Below are positions 1 to 8,268 of a stretch of 43,502 nucleotides of DNA, in pieces. Made by a program: the position numbers and the translations under genes. The notes under the pieces were generated by a model that saw only the letters and a list, made by a program, of their open reading frames with translations, was not told the origin of the DNA and ran no database searches. Each line of letters opens with the position of its first letter. The first letter of the stretch is position 1. The stretch is from Symbiobacterium thermophilum (GTDB taxonomy: Bacteria > Bacillota > Sulfobacillia > UBA995): NCBI GenBank assembly GCA_020725145.1, contig DYFO01000014.1, positions 1-43,502 on the forward strand, read 5' to 3'.

Positions 1-50
1 GCCGATGGTACTCGGCGGGTAACCGCCCGGGAGAGTAGGTCGCCGCCGGA
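1..50 (+). rRNA. 5S ribosomal RNA, 3' end (partial)
   Basis: The first ~50 bases match the 3' part of a bacterial 5S rRNA: the GCCGATGGTA segment, a GC-rich helix (GGCGGGTAACCGCCC-like) and the GAGAGTAGG loop followed by the closing 3' strand. The gene begins before the window, so an rRNA operon lies immediately upstream. This fits the known B. subtilis order, in which rrnA precedes the tmk region. The exact 3' end is uncertain by a few bases. A short AT-richer run follows (around 51-66) that may include the terminator, but I see no clear hairpin with a T tract. Confidence 0.85.
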
Positions 51-95
51 AAGCTTTATCTTTTCCCATACCAGGTTGCCCTCTGCTCGCGAGGC

Positions 96-398
96 TTAGC
101 GCCGGCCAAGTGATCTGCGGTAGGCGACGTAGATGTCGGCTTTCAGCATCTGGCCCGTGGCACTGAAGAAATGGTGCACGAAGTACAGGTTTTCCGCGTC
201 GTCAAGGGTGGGCTCGCCGGCGAACTGCGATACGATCAGTTCGGGCTCCGACCATCCACCGCCGCTCCGCAATGACCTGAATATCGCCGGTGTCCCCCGG
301 TAGGTTCGGGTGAACCACAGCTCGCTGCCGCGGGATAGCCGTCCATCTCCTCCGAGTTCAAGATAACGGCAGTATCCGATGCAATGCCCATGCTCCAC
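96..398 (-). pseudogene. C-terminal remnant of a PD40/TolB-like beta-propeller protein
   Basis: The reverse-strand reading frame encodes about 100 residues with features of the last blades of a WD40-like (PD40) propeller: ELWFTRTYRGTPAIFRS, GEPTLDDAENLYFVHHFF and a terminal ADIYVAYRR, resembling the common 'LYF...ADIYVA' blade ends. Upstream the plausible protein continues in a different frame (DELQRTAAVDGSNAEMWS and AVILNSEEMDG, about 340-460), which suggests a frameshift near 345-360. Everything farther upstream is occupied by a gene on the opposite strand. No start with a ribosome site is visible. I read this as a truncated, frameshifted relic rather than a working gene. The family assignment is from motif memory only. 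Confidence 0.6.
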
Positions 399-447
399 AT
401 TTCAGCGTTGGACCCGTCAACCGCGGCGGTCCTTTGCAGCTCATCTC

Positions 448-1890
448 TTGACGGCCGGGCGTACCGGTCCCCATAATGATTTCGACATCCATCACCTGCT
501 GGAGGAACAGGCGCAGGCCCTCGTCCCACCGGCCCGTGCGGTACAGGAGTGCCTGGTGGCCATGGCGGTCACGGAGCGACGCGACTGGGAGTACGCACCG
601 GCGGAGTGGCTCGTCTCGCGTGTCGGACACGATCTGGCCCTGTCGCTCGGTATGCATCCCTTCCGGGTGAGTCCCTCACCCTTCCTGGGCCCGCTGGCGA
701 TGGCGCTCCCTGCCGGCGGAGGCAGGGACGCGGTCCTGCTGTACGGGGCGCAGGCGCCCGGCGAGACCGCCCGGATCGCCGACCGGCTGGTTGCCTACCG
801 CCGGGCCTTGGCCGACGCCATACTGGCCCTCCTGCAGCGCCGGGCGCTGATCGCGGGCGAGTGGGTGCGAGAGCTGGGTCTGGCACCTGCCACCGTCTCG
901 TACCATCTGGCGCGCCTACGAGAGGTGGGACTGGCCTCGCCGGTGGCCGCGGAGGATGAACCCACGCGGTGGCGACTGGACTTCGCCCGGTTGCGGGAGT
1001 ACGGCCGCCTGGTGGCGGTGGCGGCAGGGAGGGACCTCCCGCGGCGCCCTCCGCGTGGCGACCAGCCGGCGCGTACTCCGGCCTCGTATTTCCGTGACGG
1101 GAGGCTGGTAGGGATTCCCCGGAACAGGGCCAGAAGAGAGCGCGTCCTGCGCGAGATCTCGCGGAGCTTCGATCCCGGGGTGAGCTACACCGAGGCAGAG
1201 GTCAACGCCGTGCTGAGACGTTTTCACGACGATCGTGCGCGTTTTAGACGGGAGCTGGTAGAGGCCGGGCACCTGGTGCGGGATGGCGGCAGGTATCGCC
1301 GGGTGAGTGGAGGATGGGCGAGGAGGGTCGACAATATGATCGATTGCGGAGGAGGGGTTAGCCTCCGCCTGCTGGAACGAAGGGATACAGAGACCGTGGC
1401 CCGGTGGCTGGCCTGCCGGCCGGACGGCGTCTGGGCCGCCGGACAGGATTTCCTGGTGGGGCCCGAACAGGTCCAGCGCTGGCACGAGCGTGTTCTAGGC
1501 CGGGAAGATGAGATGATGCTGGCGATCGAGCTGGCCGAAGGCGAGCCGGTGCTCGTTGGCTACCTCGCATTTCGTGTGGATTGGCGACACCGCGAGGGGC
1601 AGGTGGGGGCGATACTCGTTGCCGAACCCTGGAGGGGTCGCGGGGTTGCGAGCCGGGCACTTGGGTGCCTGTTCGAGGTGCTGTTCACGCGATGGCGCCT
1701 CAACCGCATCTCGCTCCTCGCCCATGCCGACAACCGACCCGCCCTGGCACTTTATCGCTCGCTCGGTATGGTGGAGGAAGGGCGCCTGCGAAGGAAGTTC
1801 CTTTTCGACGGTACCTGGTGCGACATGGTAGTCTTCTCCATGCTTGACGACGAGCGGTCCGCCATCAGGCGGGTCCGCGCAGGGAGTTGA
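448..1890 (+). CDS. ArsR-type HTH / DUF2087 / GNAT acetyltransferase fusion
   Basis: Three parts are visible. An N-terminal region leads into a winged-helix segment at about 815-945 (APATVSYHLARLREVGL, an ArsR-like recognition helix). A DUF2087 domain follows at about 1120-1310 (YTEAEVNAVLRRFHDD, then RRELVEAGHLVRDGGRYRRV). A GNAT N-acetyltransferase of the RimJ/RimL type occupies about 1350-1850, with the acetyl-CoA loop WRGRGVASRAL and the NRPALALYRSLGM motif. HTH plus DUF2087 is a known regulator layout, so I infer a DNA-binding regulator tethered to an acetyltransferase; substrate and ligand are unknown. The start is uncertain. The frame is open from 379 (ATG, but inside the relic gene), TTG 448 is plausible, and GTG 556 has an AGGAG just upstream but would cut the N-terminal helices. 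It ends immediately before degV. Confidence 0.75.
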   Translation: MTAGRTGPHNDFDIHHLLEEQAQALVPPARAVQECLVAMAVTERRDWEYAPAEWLVSRVGHDLALSLGMHPFRVSPSPFLGPLAMALPAGGGRDAVLLYGAQAPGETARIADRLVAYRRALADAILALLQRRALIAGEWVRELGLAPATVSYHLARLREVGLASPVAAEDEPTRWRLDFARLREYGRLVAVAAGRDLPRRPPRGDQPARTPASYFRDGRLVGIPRNRARRERVLREISRSFDPGVSYTEAEVNAVLRRFHDDRARFRRELVEAGHLVRDGGRYRRVSGGWARRVDNMIDCGGGVSLRLLERRDTETVARWLACRPDGVWAAGQDFLVGPEQVQRWHERVLGREDEMMLAIELAEGEPVLVGYLAFRVDWRHREGQVGAILVAEPWRGRGVASRALGCLFEVLFTRWRLNRISLLAHADNRPALALYRSLGMVEEGRLRRKFLFDGTWCDMVVFSMLDDERSAIRRVRAGS

Positions 1891-1895
1891 GCGCC

Positions 1896-2789
1896 GTGGC
1901 CAGGGTGGGGATCGTCACCGACAGCACCGCCTGCATTCCACGCAAGGTCGCCGATTCGCTGGGGATCCGGCTGGTTCCCATGACCGTGGTGATCGGCGGG
2001 CGCGAGTACCTCGACGGTGTCGACCTCACGCCCGAGCAGTTCTACGAGATGCTCCTAGCCTCGCCGACCGCACCTACCACCTCGCACCCTCCGCCGGGTC
2101 GCTACCTGGAAGCCTTCATTCAGATGCTCCAGACCCACGAGGCGGTGGTCTGCACCACTCTGGCCGCCGGTCTGAGCGGGGTGTATCAGTCCGCTCAAGC
2201 CGCGCGCGGCCTGCTGCCGGAGGCGACGGTTGTGGTGGAGGACACCGGCACCGCGGCAGGGGCCCAGGGGCTGCTTACGCTTGCCGCCGCGCGGGCGGCG
2301 GCGGCCGGGGCAGGCCCCGAGGAAGTCGTACAGGTGATTCGCAACCTGGCGGGCCGAGTGCGGCTGTATGCGTCGGTAGACACCCTGGACTACCTGGCGC
2401 GCGGCGGGAGGCTGGGCAAGGCGGCCGCTCTGCTGGGCGGCAAGCTCAAGATCAAGCCCATCCTGACCCTCAGGGACGGCATAGTCTACCCGTCGGGTCA
2501 GGCGAGGACGATCGCCGGTGTGCTTTATCGTCTGGTGGAGATGATCGGCGAGGAACTGCCGGCAGGATGTCGCCTCCGCGCCATCGTGATGCACGCCGCG
2601 TTACCGGAGCCGGCCCGCGATCTGGCCGAGCGCCTCCGCCGGCAGTATGACTGCGCCGAATTGCACATCACCGCCTTCACGCCGGTGATGGGGGCACACA
2701 TCGGCCCCGGCCTCATCGGAGTGGCCTTTTACGGTGAGCCTGCGCAAGGCGACTGGAGGTTGACCGAGGATCTGTCGGCGGTGCTGTGA
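1896..2789 (+). CDS. DegV family fatty-acid-binding protein
   Basis: This is a full-length DegV protein of 297 residues. The N-terminal VGIVTDSTACIP strand-loop, the lipid-contact segment TTSHPPPGRY and the central GLSGVYQSA and YLARGGRLGKAAALLGG motifs are characteristic. Family members bind a single fatty acid and, in Gram-positives, act as FakB carriers presenting fatty acids to the kinase FakA; no fakA is present here, so partner and role are inferred. GTG 1896 is preferred because GGGAG lies about 10 bases upstream. TTG 1887 overlaps the previous stop but has no room for a ribosome site. It is probably co-transcribed with the regulator-acetyltransferase gene. Confidence 0.9.
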   Translation: MARVGIVTDSTACIPRKVADSLGIRLVPMTVVIGGREYLDGVDLTPEQFYEMLLASPTAPTTSHPPPGRYLEAFIQMLQTHEAVVCTTLAAGLSGVYQSAQAARGLLPEATVVVEDTGTAAGAQGLLTLAAARAAAAGAGPEEVVQVIRNLAGRVRLYASVDTLDYLARGGRLGKAAALLGGKLKIKPILTLRDGIVYPSGQARTIAGVLYRLVEMIGEELPAGCRLRAIVMHAALPEPARDLAERLRRQYDCAELHITAFTPVMGAHIGPGLIGVAFYGEPAQGDWRLTEDLSAVL

Positions 2790-2803
2790 GCCTAAGGCGG
2801 TAG

Positions 2804-3139
<336 letters not shown>

Positions 3140-3199
3140 TAGGTGATCGCTGATGTGGAGCGGGGCCGGGATGCGGCCCCGCTTCGATCATGCAGCCAT

Positions 3200-3472
3200 T
3201 CAGCGCAGGATGTGAAAGCCCTCAAAATCCTCCTCGCCGTCTTCCCAGATCACGGAGACGTTGCGCACCCTGGCAGACGGCGGTCCCTTGTGGCACCAGT
3301 CAATGACTTCCGCGATCGAGGTCCGGTCCCCCTGGAAAACGGCTTCCACCGACCCGTCGGGGCGGTTGCGCACGAACCCCGCAAGTCCCCGCCGCAGGGC
3401 CTGAATACGGGTATGATGGCGGAAGTTCACTCCCTGTACGATGCCGGTGACCAGCACGCGGGCCCTGGCCAA
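3200..3472 (-). CDS. acyP: Acylphosphatase
   Basis: This is a 90-residue acylphosphatase, the normal length for the family. It shows the phosphate-binding VQGVNFRHHT loop (catalytic Arg of the VxGVxFR motif) and the GFVRNRPDGSVEAVFQGD strand with the catalytic Asn. It hydrolyses carboxyl-phosphate bonds such as acetyl phosphate or 1,3-bisphosphoglycerate. The start is TTG 3472, with GGAGGTG just upstream on the reverse strand. A promoter candidate lies about 20-50 bases further upstream. It is transcribed divergently from the signalling block, and any link between acyl-phosphate level and those phosphorelay proteins is only speculation. Confidence 0.92.
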   Translation of the reverse strand: MARARVLVTGIVQGVNFRHHTRIQALRRGLAGFVRNRPDGSVEAVFQGDRTSIAEVIDWCHKGPPSARVRNVSVIWEDGEEDFEGFHILR

Positions 3473-3493
3473 GATCCTCGCACCTCCACCAAG

Positions 3494-3522
3494 AGATTAC
3501 CACCGCGACGTCCCGGTGGCAA
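3494..3522 (-). promoter_or_regulatory. Candidate sigma-A promoter for acyP
   Basis: Read on the reverse strand, TTGCCA (3517-3522) and TAATCT (3494-3499) are separated by exactly 17 bases and point at acyP, whose start is about 20 bases downstream. Both hexamers are reasonable but not perfect matches. Confidence 0.5.
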
Positions 3523-3560
3523 AACCCCTGTAAACGGAAAAAAAGTGGCGCGACTGCGAA

Positions 3561-3597
3561 GGAATTCGGCTTTCTTGCAGGAATTCCATAGGCCGAA
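3561..3597. repeat. Dyad and repeated GGAATTC motif upstream of the receiver gene
   Basis: GGAATTC occurs at 3561-3567 and again at 3580-3586, where it extends to GGAATTCC at 3587. The outer pair TTCGGC (3565-3570) and GCCGAA (3592-3597) is an inverted repeat around it. The element sits about 60-100 bases before the receiver-domain gene in an otherwise empty intergenic stretch (3473-3659). It could be an operator or an RNA hairpin; a weak TTGCAG/GATAAA promoter-like pair overlaps it. Confidence 0.4.
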
Positions 3598-3659
3598 GGA
3601 TAAAGATTCCTTCCCGCTTCCATTGGGCGTGGGCGATTTCTGGGTTGGGGGGGTCCATC

Positions 3660-4061
3660 GTGACCCAGCCGCTTGTGTTGGTCGTCGATGACGAACCTTT
3701 TATCCTCCGATCGCTGACCTTCGTGCTGAAGAAGGAAGGGTTCGGAGTTGAGACCGCCTCCAACGGGCTCGAGGCGCTGGAGAAGATCCGCCGACTTCGA
3801 CCGCGGGTGGTCTTTTTGGATATCATGATGCCCAGGATGAACGGCTTCGAGGTCTGCGGGCAGGTCAAGTCAGACCCGGAACTGCGTGACACCTATGTCG
3901 TCTTCTTGACGGCGAAGGGACAGCAGATCGACAAGGTGAAGGGGCTCATCCAGGGAGCCGACGAGTACATCACCAAACCTTTCAGCCCGCGCGTCATCGT
4001 GCAGAAGGTGCGGGAGGTCCTCGGATCCCGTCAACCGACCCGCGAACAACTCCGCTGGTGA
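3660..4061 (+). CDS. Stand-alone response-regulator receiver domain
   Basis: This single REC domain of 133 residues has no output domain, so it is CheY/Spo0F-like. The acidic pocket is VVDDEP, the phosphoacceptor is Asp54 in FLDIMMPRMNG, the conserved Thr is in FLTAKG and the Lys in YITKPFSP. GTG 3660 is preferred over TTG 3645 because a run of G lies 6 bases upstream and the protein then begins directly at the first strand. The hybrid kinase gene follows after about 60 bases. I infer that it is a phosphorelay partner of that kinase; the target is unknown. Confidence 0.9.
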   Translation: MTQPLVLVVDDEPFILRSLTFVLKKEGFGVETASNGLEALEKIRRLRPRVVFLDIMMPRMNGFEVCGQVKSDPELRDTYVVFLTAKGQQIDKVKGLIQGADEYITKPFSPRVIVQKVREVLGSRQPTREQLRW

Positions 4062-4119
4062 GCCTAACCTTCCCGCTCCCATCTTTTCGGGACACGGGTA
4101 CGTACGGGGAGCGTGATCC

Positions 4120-6534
4120 ATGATGGATTCGGCGGCCGCTACTGCCGAGAAGGTTCACGTGGCGGACAGGGAACTCGAAGAGCTCATCGGCCGCATCAGG
4201 TTTACCATTACCGTCCGAAGGTTCACCATCGCGGCTTTTGCCGCTGCCCTCATGCTGCTGCGCCTTGTCGCCGGCGTCACCGTGCCGGAGGCCGCGCTCA
4301 TCGGGCTTGTCGCCTGGTTCCTCTTCACCTTCCTGCTCGCCTACTGGGTGGAGGGACGCCGTCAGGCCCAACAGCGAGCGGGCCCCTGGGCGGCCGGTCC
4401 CCTTGATCAGGCAGACATCTGGGCGGTGCCGACGGCAGGCGAGGTGTCGGTACCGGTACCCCGGTACGCGGAGCAGGTCGAAGAGAAGGTGGATCCGTAC
4501 CGGGAGCTTGAGAACCTGCACGTTACGTACTTCGTTTTCGAGATGATCCTGGTTACCGGCATCGTTCACTACCTCGGCGGCGCCGAGTGGCTGGGATCGA
4601 TCCTGTACGTTTTCACCATCTTCTACGCCAACATGTTCCTGCCCCGAGCCAAAGGCATGCTGGTGACGGTGATCGGCTCGCTGCTGTTCGCCGGTCTTGG
4701 GCTGCTGGAGTTCTCCGGCGCCATTCCCCACCAGCCCTTCTTCTCGCGGGGGCTTTACCAGAACTCGGCTTACCTGCTGACGGTGCTGGTCACGCTGCCC
4801 TTCGGCCTGTTCCCCATCCTGGGTTTCAGCGTGAGCGTGTTCTCCGAAGCCCTGCAGAAGAAAAGCCTGCAGATGCAGGCCTTGTACCAGCAGTTGCAGG
4901 GCTACGCCGGGGAGCTTGCGCGGCACAAGGATGAACTGGAGGAGACAGTCGCCAACCGTACCCGCGACCTGCAGGCGGCCTACGACGAGCTGAAGCGGGC
5001 CCACCAGGAGTTGCAGGCACTGGACGAGCTCAAGTCGAGCTTCTTGGCCAACGTGTCCCATGAGCTGAGGACGCCCCTGACCTCTATCCGCTCCTTCTCG
5101 GAGATCCTCCTGACCTACCCCGACGAGGACCGCGAGGCCCAGCTGGAGTTCATCCAGATCATCAACCAGGAGAGTGAGCGGCTAACCCGCCTGATCAACG
5201 ACGTGCTCGACGTGGCCAAGATCGAGGCCGGGAAGATGGAGTGGAATATGACCGAGGTCAGGCTGGACGAAGTGGTCCGTGAAGCGGCCCGGGCAGCCCG
5301 GCCGCTGTTCGCGGAGGCGGGCCTGGATTTCGAGGTCAGCATTGAGGATGGCGAATACGTGGTCATGGCGGACCGCGACCGCATTCTTCAGGTGATATCC
5401 AACCTGCTTAACAACGCGGCTAAATTCACCCCGCAGGGCAAGGTCCGCTTGGGCATGCGCAGGATAAACGACACGGCCGAGATTTACGTCGCCGACACCG
5501 GCATCGGCATACCGCCCGAGAGTCGCGACCGCGTCTTCGATAAGTTCTACCAGGTTTCCGAGGAGAACCGCCTTGACGGGGCCAAGACCAAGGGGACGGG
5601 CCTGGGCTTGTCCATCTGCCGGGAGATCGTGGAGCATCATGGAGGGATGATCTGGGTCGAGTCAGAGGTGGGGATGGGTAGCACCTTCTACTTCACGCTG
5701 CGGCTGGTTCCCGGCCGCCGGGCGGCGGCCGAAGCGGCGGCCACCAGGGTGCCGGAGACGCTGGAGTTTGGTGCTCGTCCGCCAGCGGGGGACGGTGGCC
5801 TGGTGTTGGTGGTCGACGATGAGCCCGGTATCCGCCGTAGCTTGCGATACCTGCTCGAGAAAGAGGGCTATCAGGTGATCGAGGCTGCGAGCGGTCGCGA
5901 GGCGCTGGAGCTGTGCAAGCAGCGACGGCCCGACCTCATCACCATGGACGTGCTGATGCCCGATCTTTCGGGGTTCAACGTGCTGGAGGAGCTGAAGAAC
6001 CGGCCGTCGACGGCGGAGATTCCGGTGGTGATGGTATCCATCGTGGAGGACCGCGACCGGGGCGAAGCCCTGGGGGCCAGCGCCTACCTCACCAAGCCCT
6101 TGGACTTCCCCGAGCTGTCCCGGACCGTGCGCTCGCTGCTGTCGCGCGATCCCCGTCGCCGCAAGATCCTCGTGGTGGACGACGATCCGGCCGTCGGGCG
6201 TAGCGTGCAGACGGCGCTGGCGCACGAGGGCTACGAGGCGACCTACGTTTCCGGGGCTGAAGAAGCGCTGCGGGCCGTGAGGCGCCAGCGCCCCGACCTC
6301 ATCATAAGTGACCTGGTGATGCCGGGGATGAACGGGTACGAGCTGCTCCGGGCCTTGAAGAAGGAACCGTCCACCCGCGACATACCGGTGCTGGTGTTGA
6401 CCGGGCACCCGGGCCGGGAAGGGAAGGTAACCGCTCTTTCGATGGGAGCGGACCGCTACCTGACCAAGGATGAAGGGCTGGCCCAGCTCCTCAAGGAGAT
6501 CCGGACCCTCATGGGCCAGCGCGGCCGTAGCTAG
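4120..6534 (+). CDS. Membrane hybrid histidine kinase with two C-terminal receivers
   Basis: This is an 804-residue sensor kinase. About six hydrophobic segments lie in the first 245 residues, as two N-terminal helices, a polar stretch of about 55 residues and a second hydrophobic group. A coiled-coil follows (about 245-305), then HisKA with phospho-His314 in SHELRTPLTSI, and a HATPase with N box NLLNNAAKFTPQG, G1 DTGIGIPP and G2 GTGLGLSI. Two receiver domains end the protein, with phospho-Asp610 (MDVLMPDLSG) and Asp731 (SDLVMPGMNG). The membrane part is not a sensor domain I recognise. No DNA-binding domain is present. GGGGAG lies 7 bases before ATG 4120. It is flanked by a lone receiver and an HD-GYP protein, suggesting a phosphorelay that feeds c-di-GMP turnover, but that is inference. 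Confidence 0.92.
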   Translation: MMDSAAATAEKVHVADRELEELIGRIRFTITVRRFTIAAFAAALMLLRLVAGVTVPEAALIGLVAWFLFTFLLAYWVEGRRQAQQRAGPWAAGPLDQADIWAVPTAGEVSVPVPRYAEQVEEKVDPYRELENLHVTYFVFEMILVTGIVHYLGGAEWLGSILYVFTIFYANMFLPRAKGMLVTVIGSLLFAGLGLLEFSGAIPHQPFFSRGLYQNSAYLLTVLVTLPFGLFPILGFSVSVFSEALQKKSLQMQALYQQLQGYAGELARHKDELEETVANRTRDLQAAYDELKRAHQELQALDELKSSFLANVSHELRTPLTSIRSFSEILLTYPDEDREAQLEFIQIINQESERLTRLINDVLDVAKIEAGKMEWNMTEVRLDEVVREAARAARPLFAEAGLDFEVSIEDGEYVVMADRDRILQVISNLLNNAAKFTPQGKVRLGMRRINDTAEIYVADTGIGIPPESRDRVFDKFYQVSEENRLDGAKTKGTGLGLSICREIVEHHGGMIWVESEVGMGSTFYFTLRLVPGRRAAAEAAATRVPETLEFGARPPAGDGGLVLVVDDEPGIRRSLRYLLEKEGYQVIEAASGREALELCKQRRPDLITMDVLMPDLSGFNVLEELKNRPSTAEIPVVMVSIVEDRDRGEALGASAYLTKPLDFPELSRTVRSLLSRDPRRRKILVVDDDPAVGRSVQTALAHEGYEATYVSGAEEALRAVRRQRPDLIISDLVMPGMNGYELLRALKKEPSTRDIPVLVLTGHPGREGKVTALSMGADRYLTKDEGLAQLLKEIRTLMGQRGRS

Positions 6535-6582
6535 CCGGGGAAGTCGCGCCGGTCCTGGAAGCAGGCACCTGAGGGGACAGAG

Positions 6583-8157
6583 ATGCCCAGCACGAACCTG
6601 ACCGATACCATCGGCGCCGAACAGCTGCGCAAGGTTCTCGAGGAGGCTTCCTGGAGAGCCAACCTGTCGCTGATCCTTCTGGACGCCCGCGGGCAGGCAG
6701 TACTGCAGTCCCACCCCATGATCGGCGCCTGTTCCAAGGTAGGTTCCCGGCAGGCAGGACGGCGCGACTGCCCGGTGTCCCACGAAGGCGTCATTCAGGA
6801 ACTGGCAGGCAAGCAAGGACCCCGCTCTTTCCCCTGTCCCGCCCACACCGGTTACACCGTGCTGGCCAAGGTGATCGCCCCGCGCTCCTTCCTGTGCGGG
6901 GCACTGCTGGCCTGCGTGAGTCCCCGCGAGGACTCCTCCTGGAGGGAGGAGCTCTTTTTCCTGACGGTGGCGAGACTTCAGGAGCAGGCCGAGATCGCGC
7001 AGGACATCGAGAGCCTGTCGCAGGAGATCGCCCACGCCTATGAGGAGCTTTCGCTGCTTTACGAGTTCAGCGGCGAGTTGACGGCCGTCTTCGATGCCCC
7101 CACTACCTGCTGGCTACTTCTGGATAAGGCCATGGGCGTGATCGAGGCCAAGCGCGGAGCCGTGCTGCTGATGGACGACGACGGTGTCAGCCTGCAGCCG
7201 GTGGCGGTCAAGGGGTTCTCCACCGAGGAGGCGGGCCAGCTGCGGCTGAAGCTGGGCGAGGGGATCGTGGGCAGGGTAGTCGCCGCCGGTGAAGGGGAAT
7301 TGCTGGAGGAGGTAGCTACCGTTCCCCAAGAGGAAAGGATGCAAGACCCGGCCGTCGGGCCCATCCGTCCTCCCGTCATCTGCTGCCCGCTGAAGGTGCG
7401 GGAGCAGGTTCTCGGGGCAGTGGCGGTGACCGACAAGGTCTTCGGCAAGCGCTTCTCGGCCGGGGACTTGAAGCTTCTCAATGCCCTCGCCAGCCAGGCC
7501 GCGGTGGCGATCATGAACGCCCGCCTTCACGGTGACTTCCGCGAGCTACTGGTTTCCATCATCCGAACGTTGGTTTCGGCCATCGACGGCCAGGATCCGG
7601 AAACCCGCGGGCACAGCGAACGTGTGGCCCGGCTGGCAGTGGCGATCGCCCGCGAGATGAACCTCCCCCGCGACGAGGTCGACAACATCGAGTTCGCAGC
7701 CCTGCTTCACGATATCGGTATGGTAGGGCTGCCACCGTCGATCTTGAGCAAGCGCGACCGTCCCTCTCCACGCGAGTGGAGCCTCATCATGCAGCATCCT
7801 GCCCGTGGCGCCGAAATGGTCATGCATATCAAGCAGATGGAGAAGATCCTGCCTGGGATCCTCCACCACCATGAACGCTACGACGGCCAGGGTTATCCCC
7901 GCGGATTGAGCGGGAACGATATCCCGCTGGCCGCCCGGATCATCGCCCTCGCGGACGCATTCGATGCCATGACCTCTCACCGTCCGTACCGCCTGCGGTC
8001 GAAGTGGACGATGGAAGAGGCCTTGGCAGAGCTTGAGGCCACCTCCGGCTCGCAGCACGACCCCGCGGTGTTCCGGGCTTTCGTACGCGCCTGGCGCCAC
8101 GGCAGGCTCGACCGCCGGGCACTGGGTTGGTCGCTGCGGGACGGAGCGCAAACCTGA
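6583..8157 (+). CDS. PocR-like / GAF / HD-GYP phosphodiesterase
   Basis: This 524-residue signalling protein starts with a PocR-type sensory domain (about 10-125), rich in Cys (IGACSKVGSRQAGRRDCP, FPCPAHTGY, FLCGALLACV). A short coiled-coil leads to a GAF domain (about 165-315), and the C terminus is an HD-GYP domain with His376-Asp377 in LLHDIGMVG, HHHERYDGQGYPRGLSG (GYP at 437) and the ALADAFDAMTSHRPYR segment. Intact HD-GYP proteins hydrolyse cyclic di-GMP. PocR domains often bind small molecules, and the Cys residues could hold a metal or sense redox state. It lies 48 bases after the hybrid kinase and is probably in the same operon. It may be opposed by the GGDEF protein encoded at 15.2 kb. 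Confidence 0.9.
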   Translation: MPSTNLTDTIGAEQLRKVLEEASWRANLSLILLDARGQAVLQSHPMIGACSKVGSRQAGRRDCPVSHEGVIQELAGKQGPRSFPCPAHTGYTVLAKVIAPRSFLCGALLACVSPREDSSWREELFFLTVARLQEQAEIAQDIESLSQEIAHAYEELSLLYEFSGELTAVFDAPTTCWLLLDKAMGVIEAKRGAVLLMDDDGVSLQPVAVKGFSTEEAGQLRLKLGEGIVGRVVAAGEGELLEEVATVPQEERMQDPAVGPIRPPVICCPLKVREQVLGAVAVTDKVFGKRFSAGDLKLLNALASQAAVAIMNARLHGDFRELLVSIIRTLVSAIDGQDPETRGHSERVARLAVAIAREMNLPRDEVDNIEFAALLHDIGMVGLPPSILSKRDRPSPREWSLIMQHPARGAEMVMHIKQMEKILPGILHHHERYDGQGYPRGLSGNDIPLAARIIALADAFDAMTSHRPYRLRSKWTMEEALAELEATSGSQHDPAVFRAFVRAWRHGRLDRRALGWSLRDGAQT

Positions 8158-8268
8158 ACGCTGCCTGCCACTGGAGGATCTCGCTCGCTGCCGTCGAAGC
8201 TTCCTCGGGGTGTCGTGCTCGTCTGGCCGGCCGGGGAACCGGGCGGGCCACCCTGGAGGAGGCCCGCG

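Noticed and set aside
3143-3691. 182-codon forward open frame across acyP
   Set aside because: Antisense to the well-supported acylphosphatase and lacks any motif.
3994-5061. 355-codon reverse open frame over the hybrid kinase
   Set aside because: Antisense shadow, His/Gln/Gly-rich low complexity.
5662-7035. 457-codon open frame on the reverse strand
   Set aside because: It lies wholly across the hybrid kinase and HD-GYP genes, has low-complexity composition typical of antisense high-G+C frames, and shows no family motifs.
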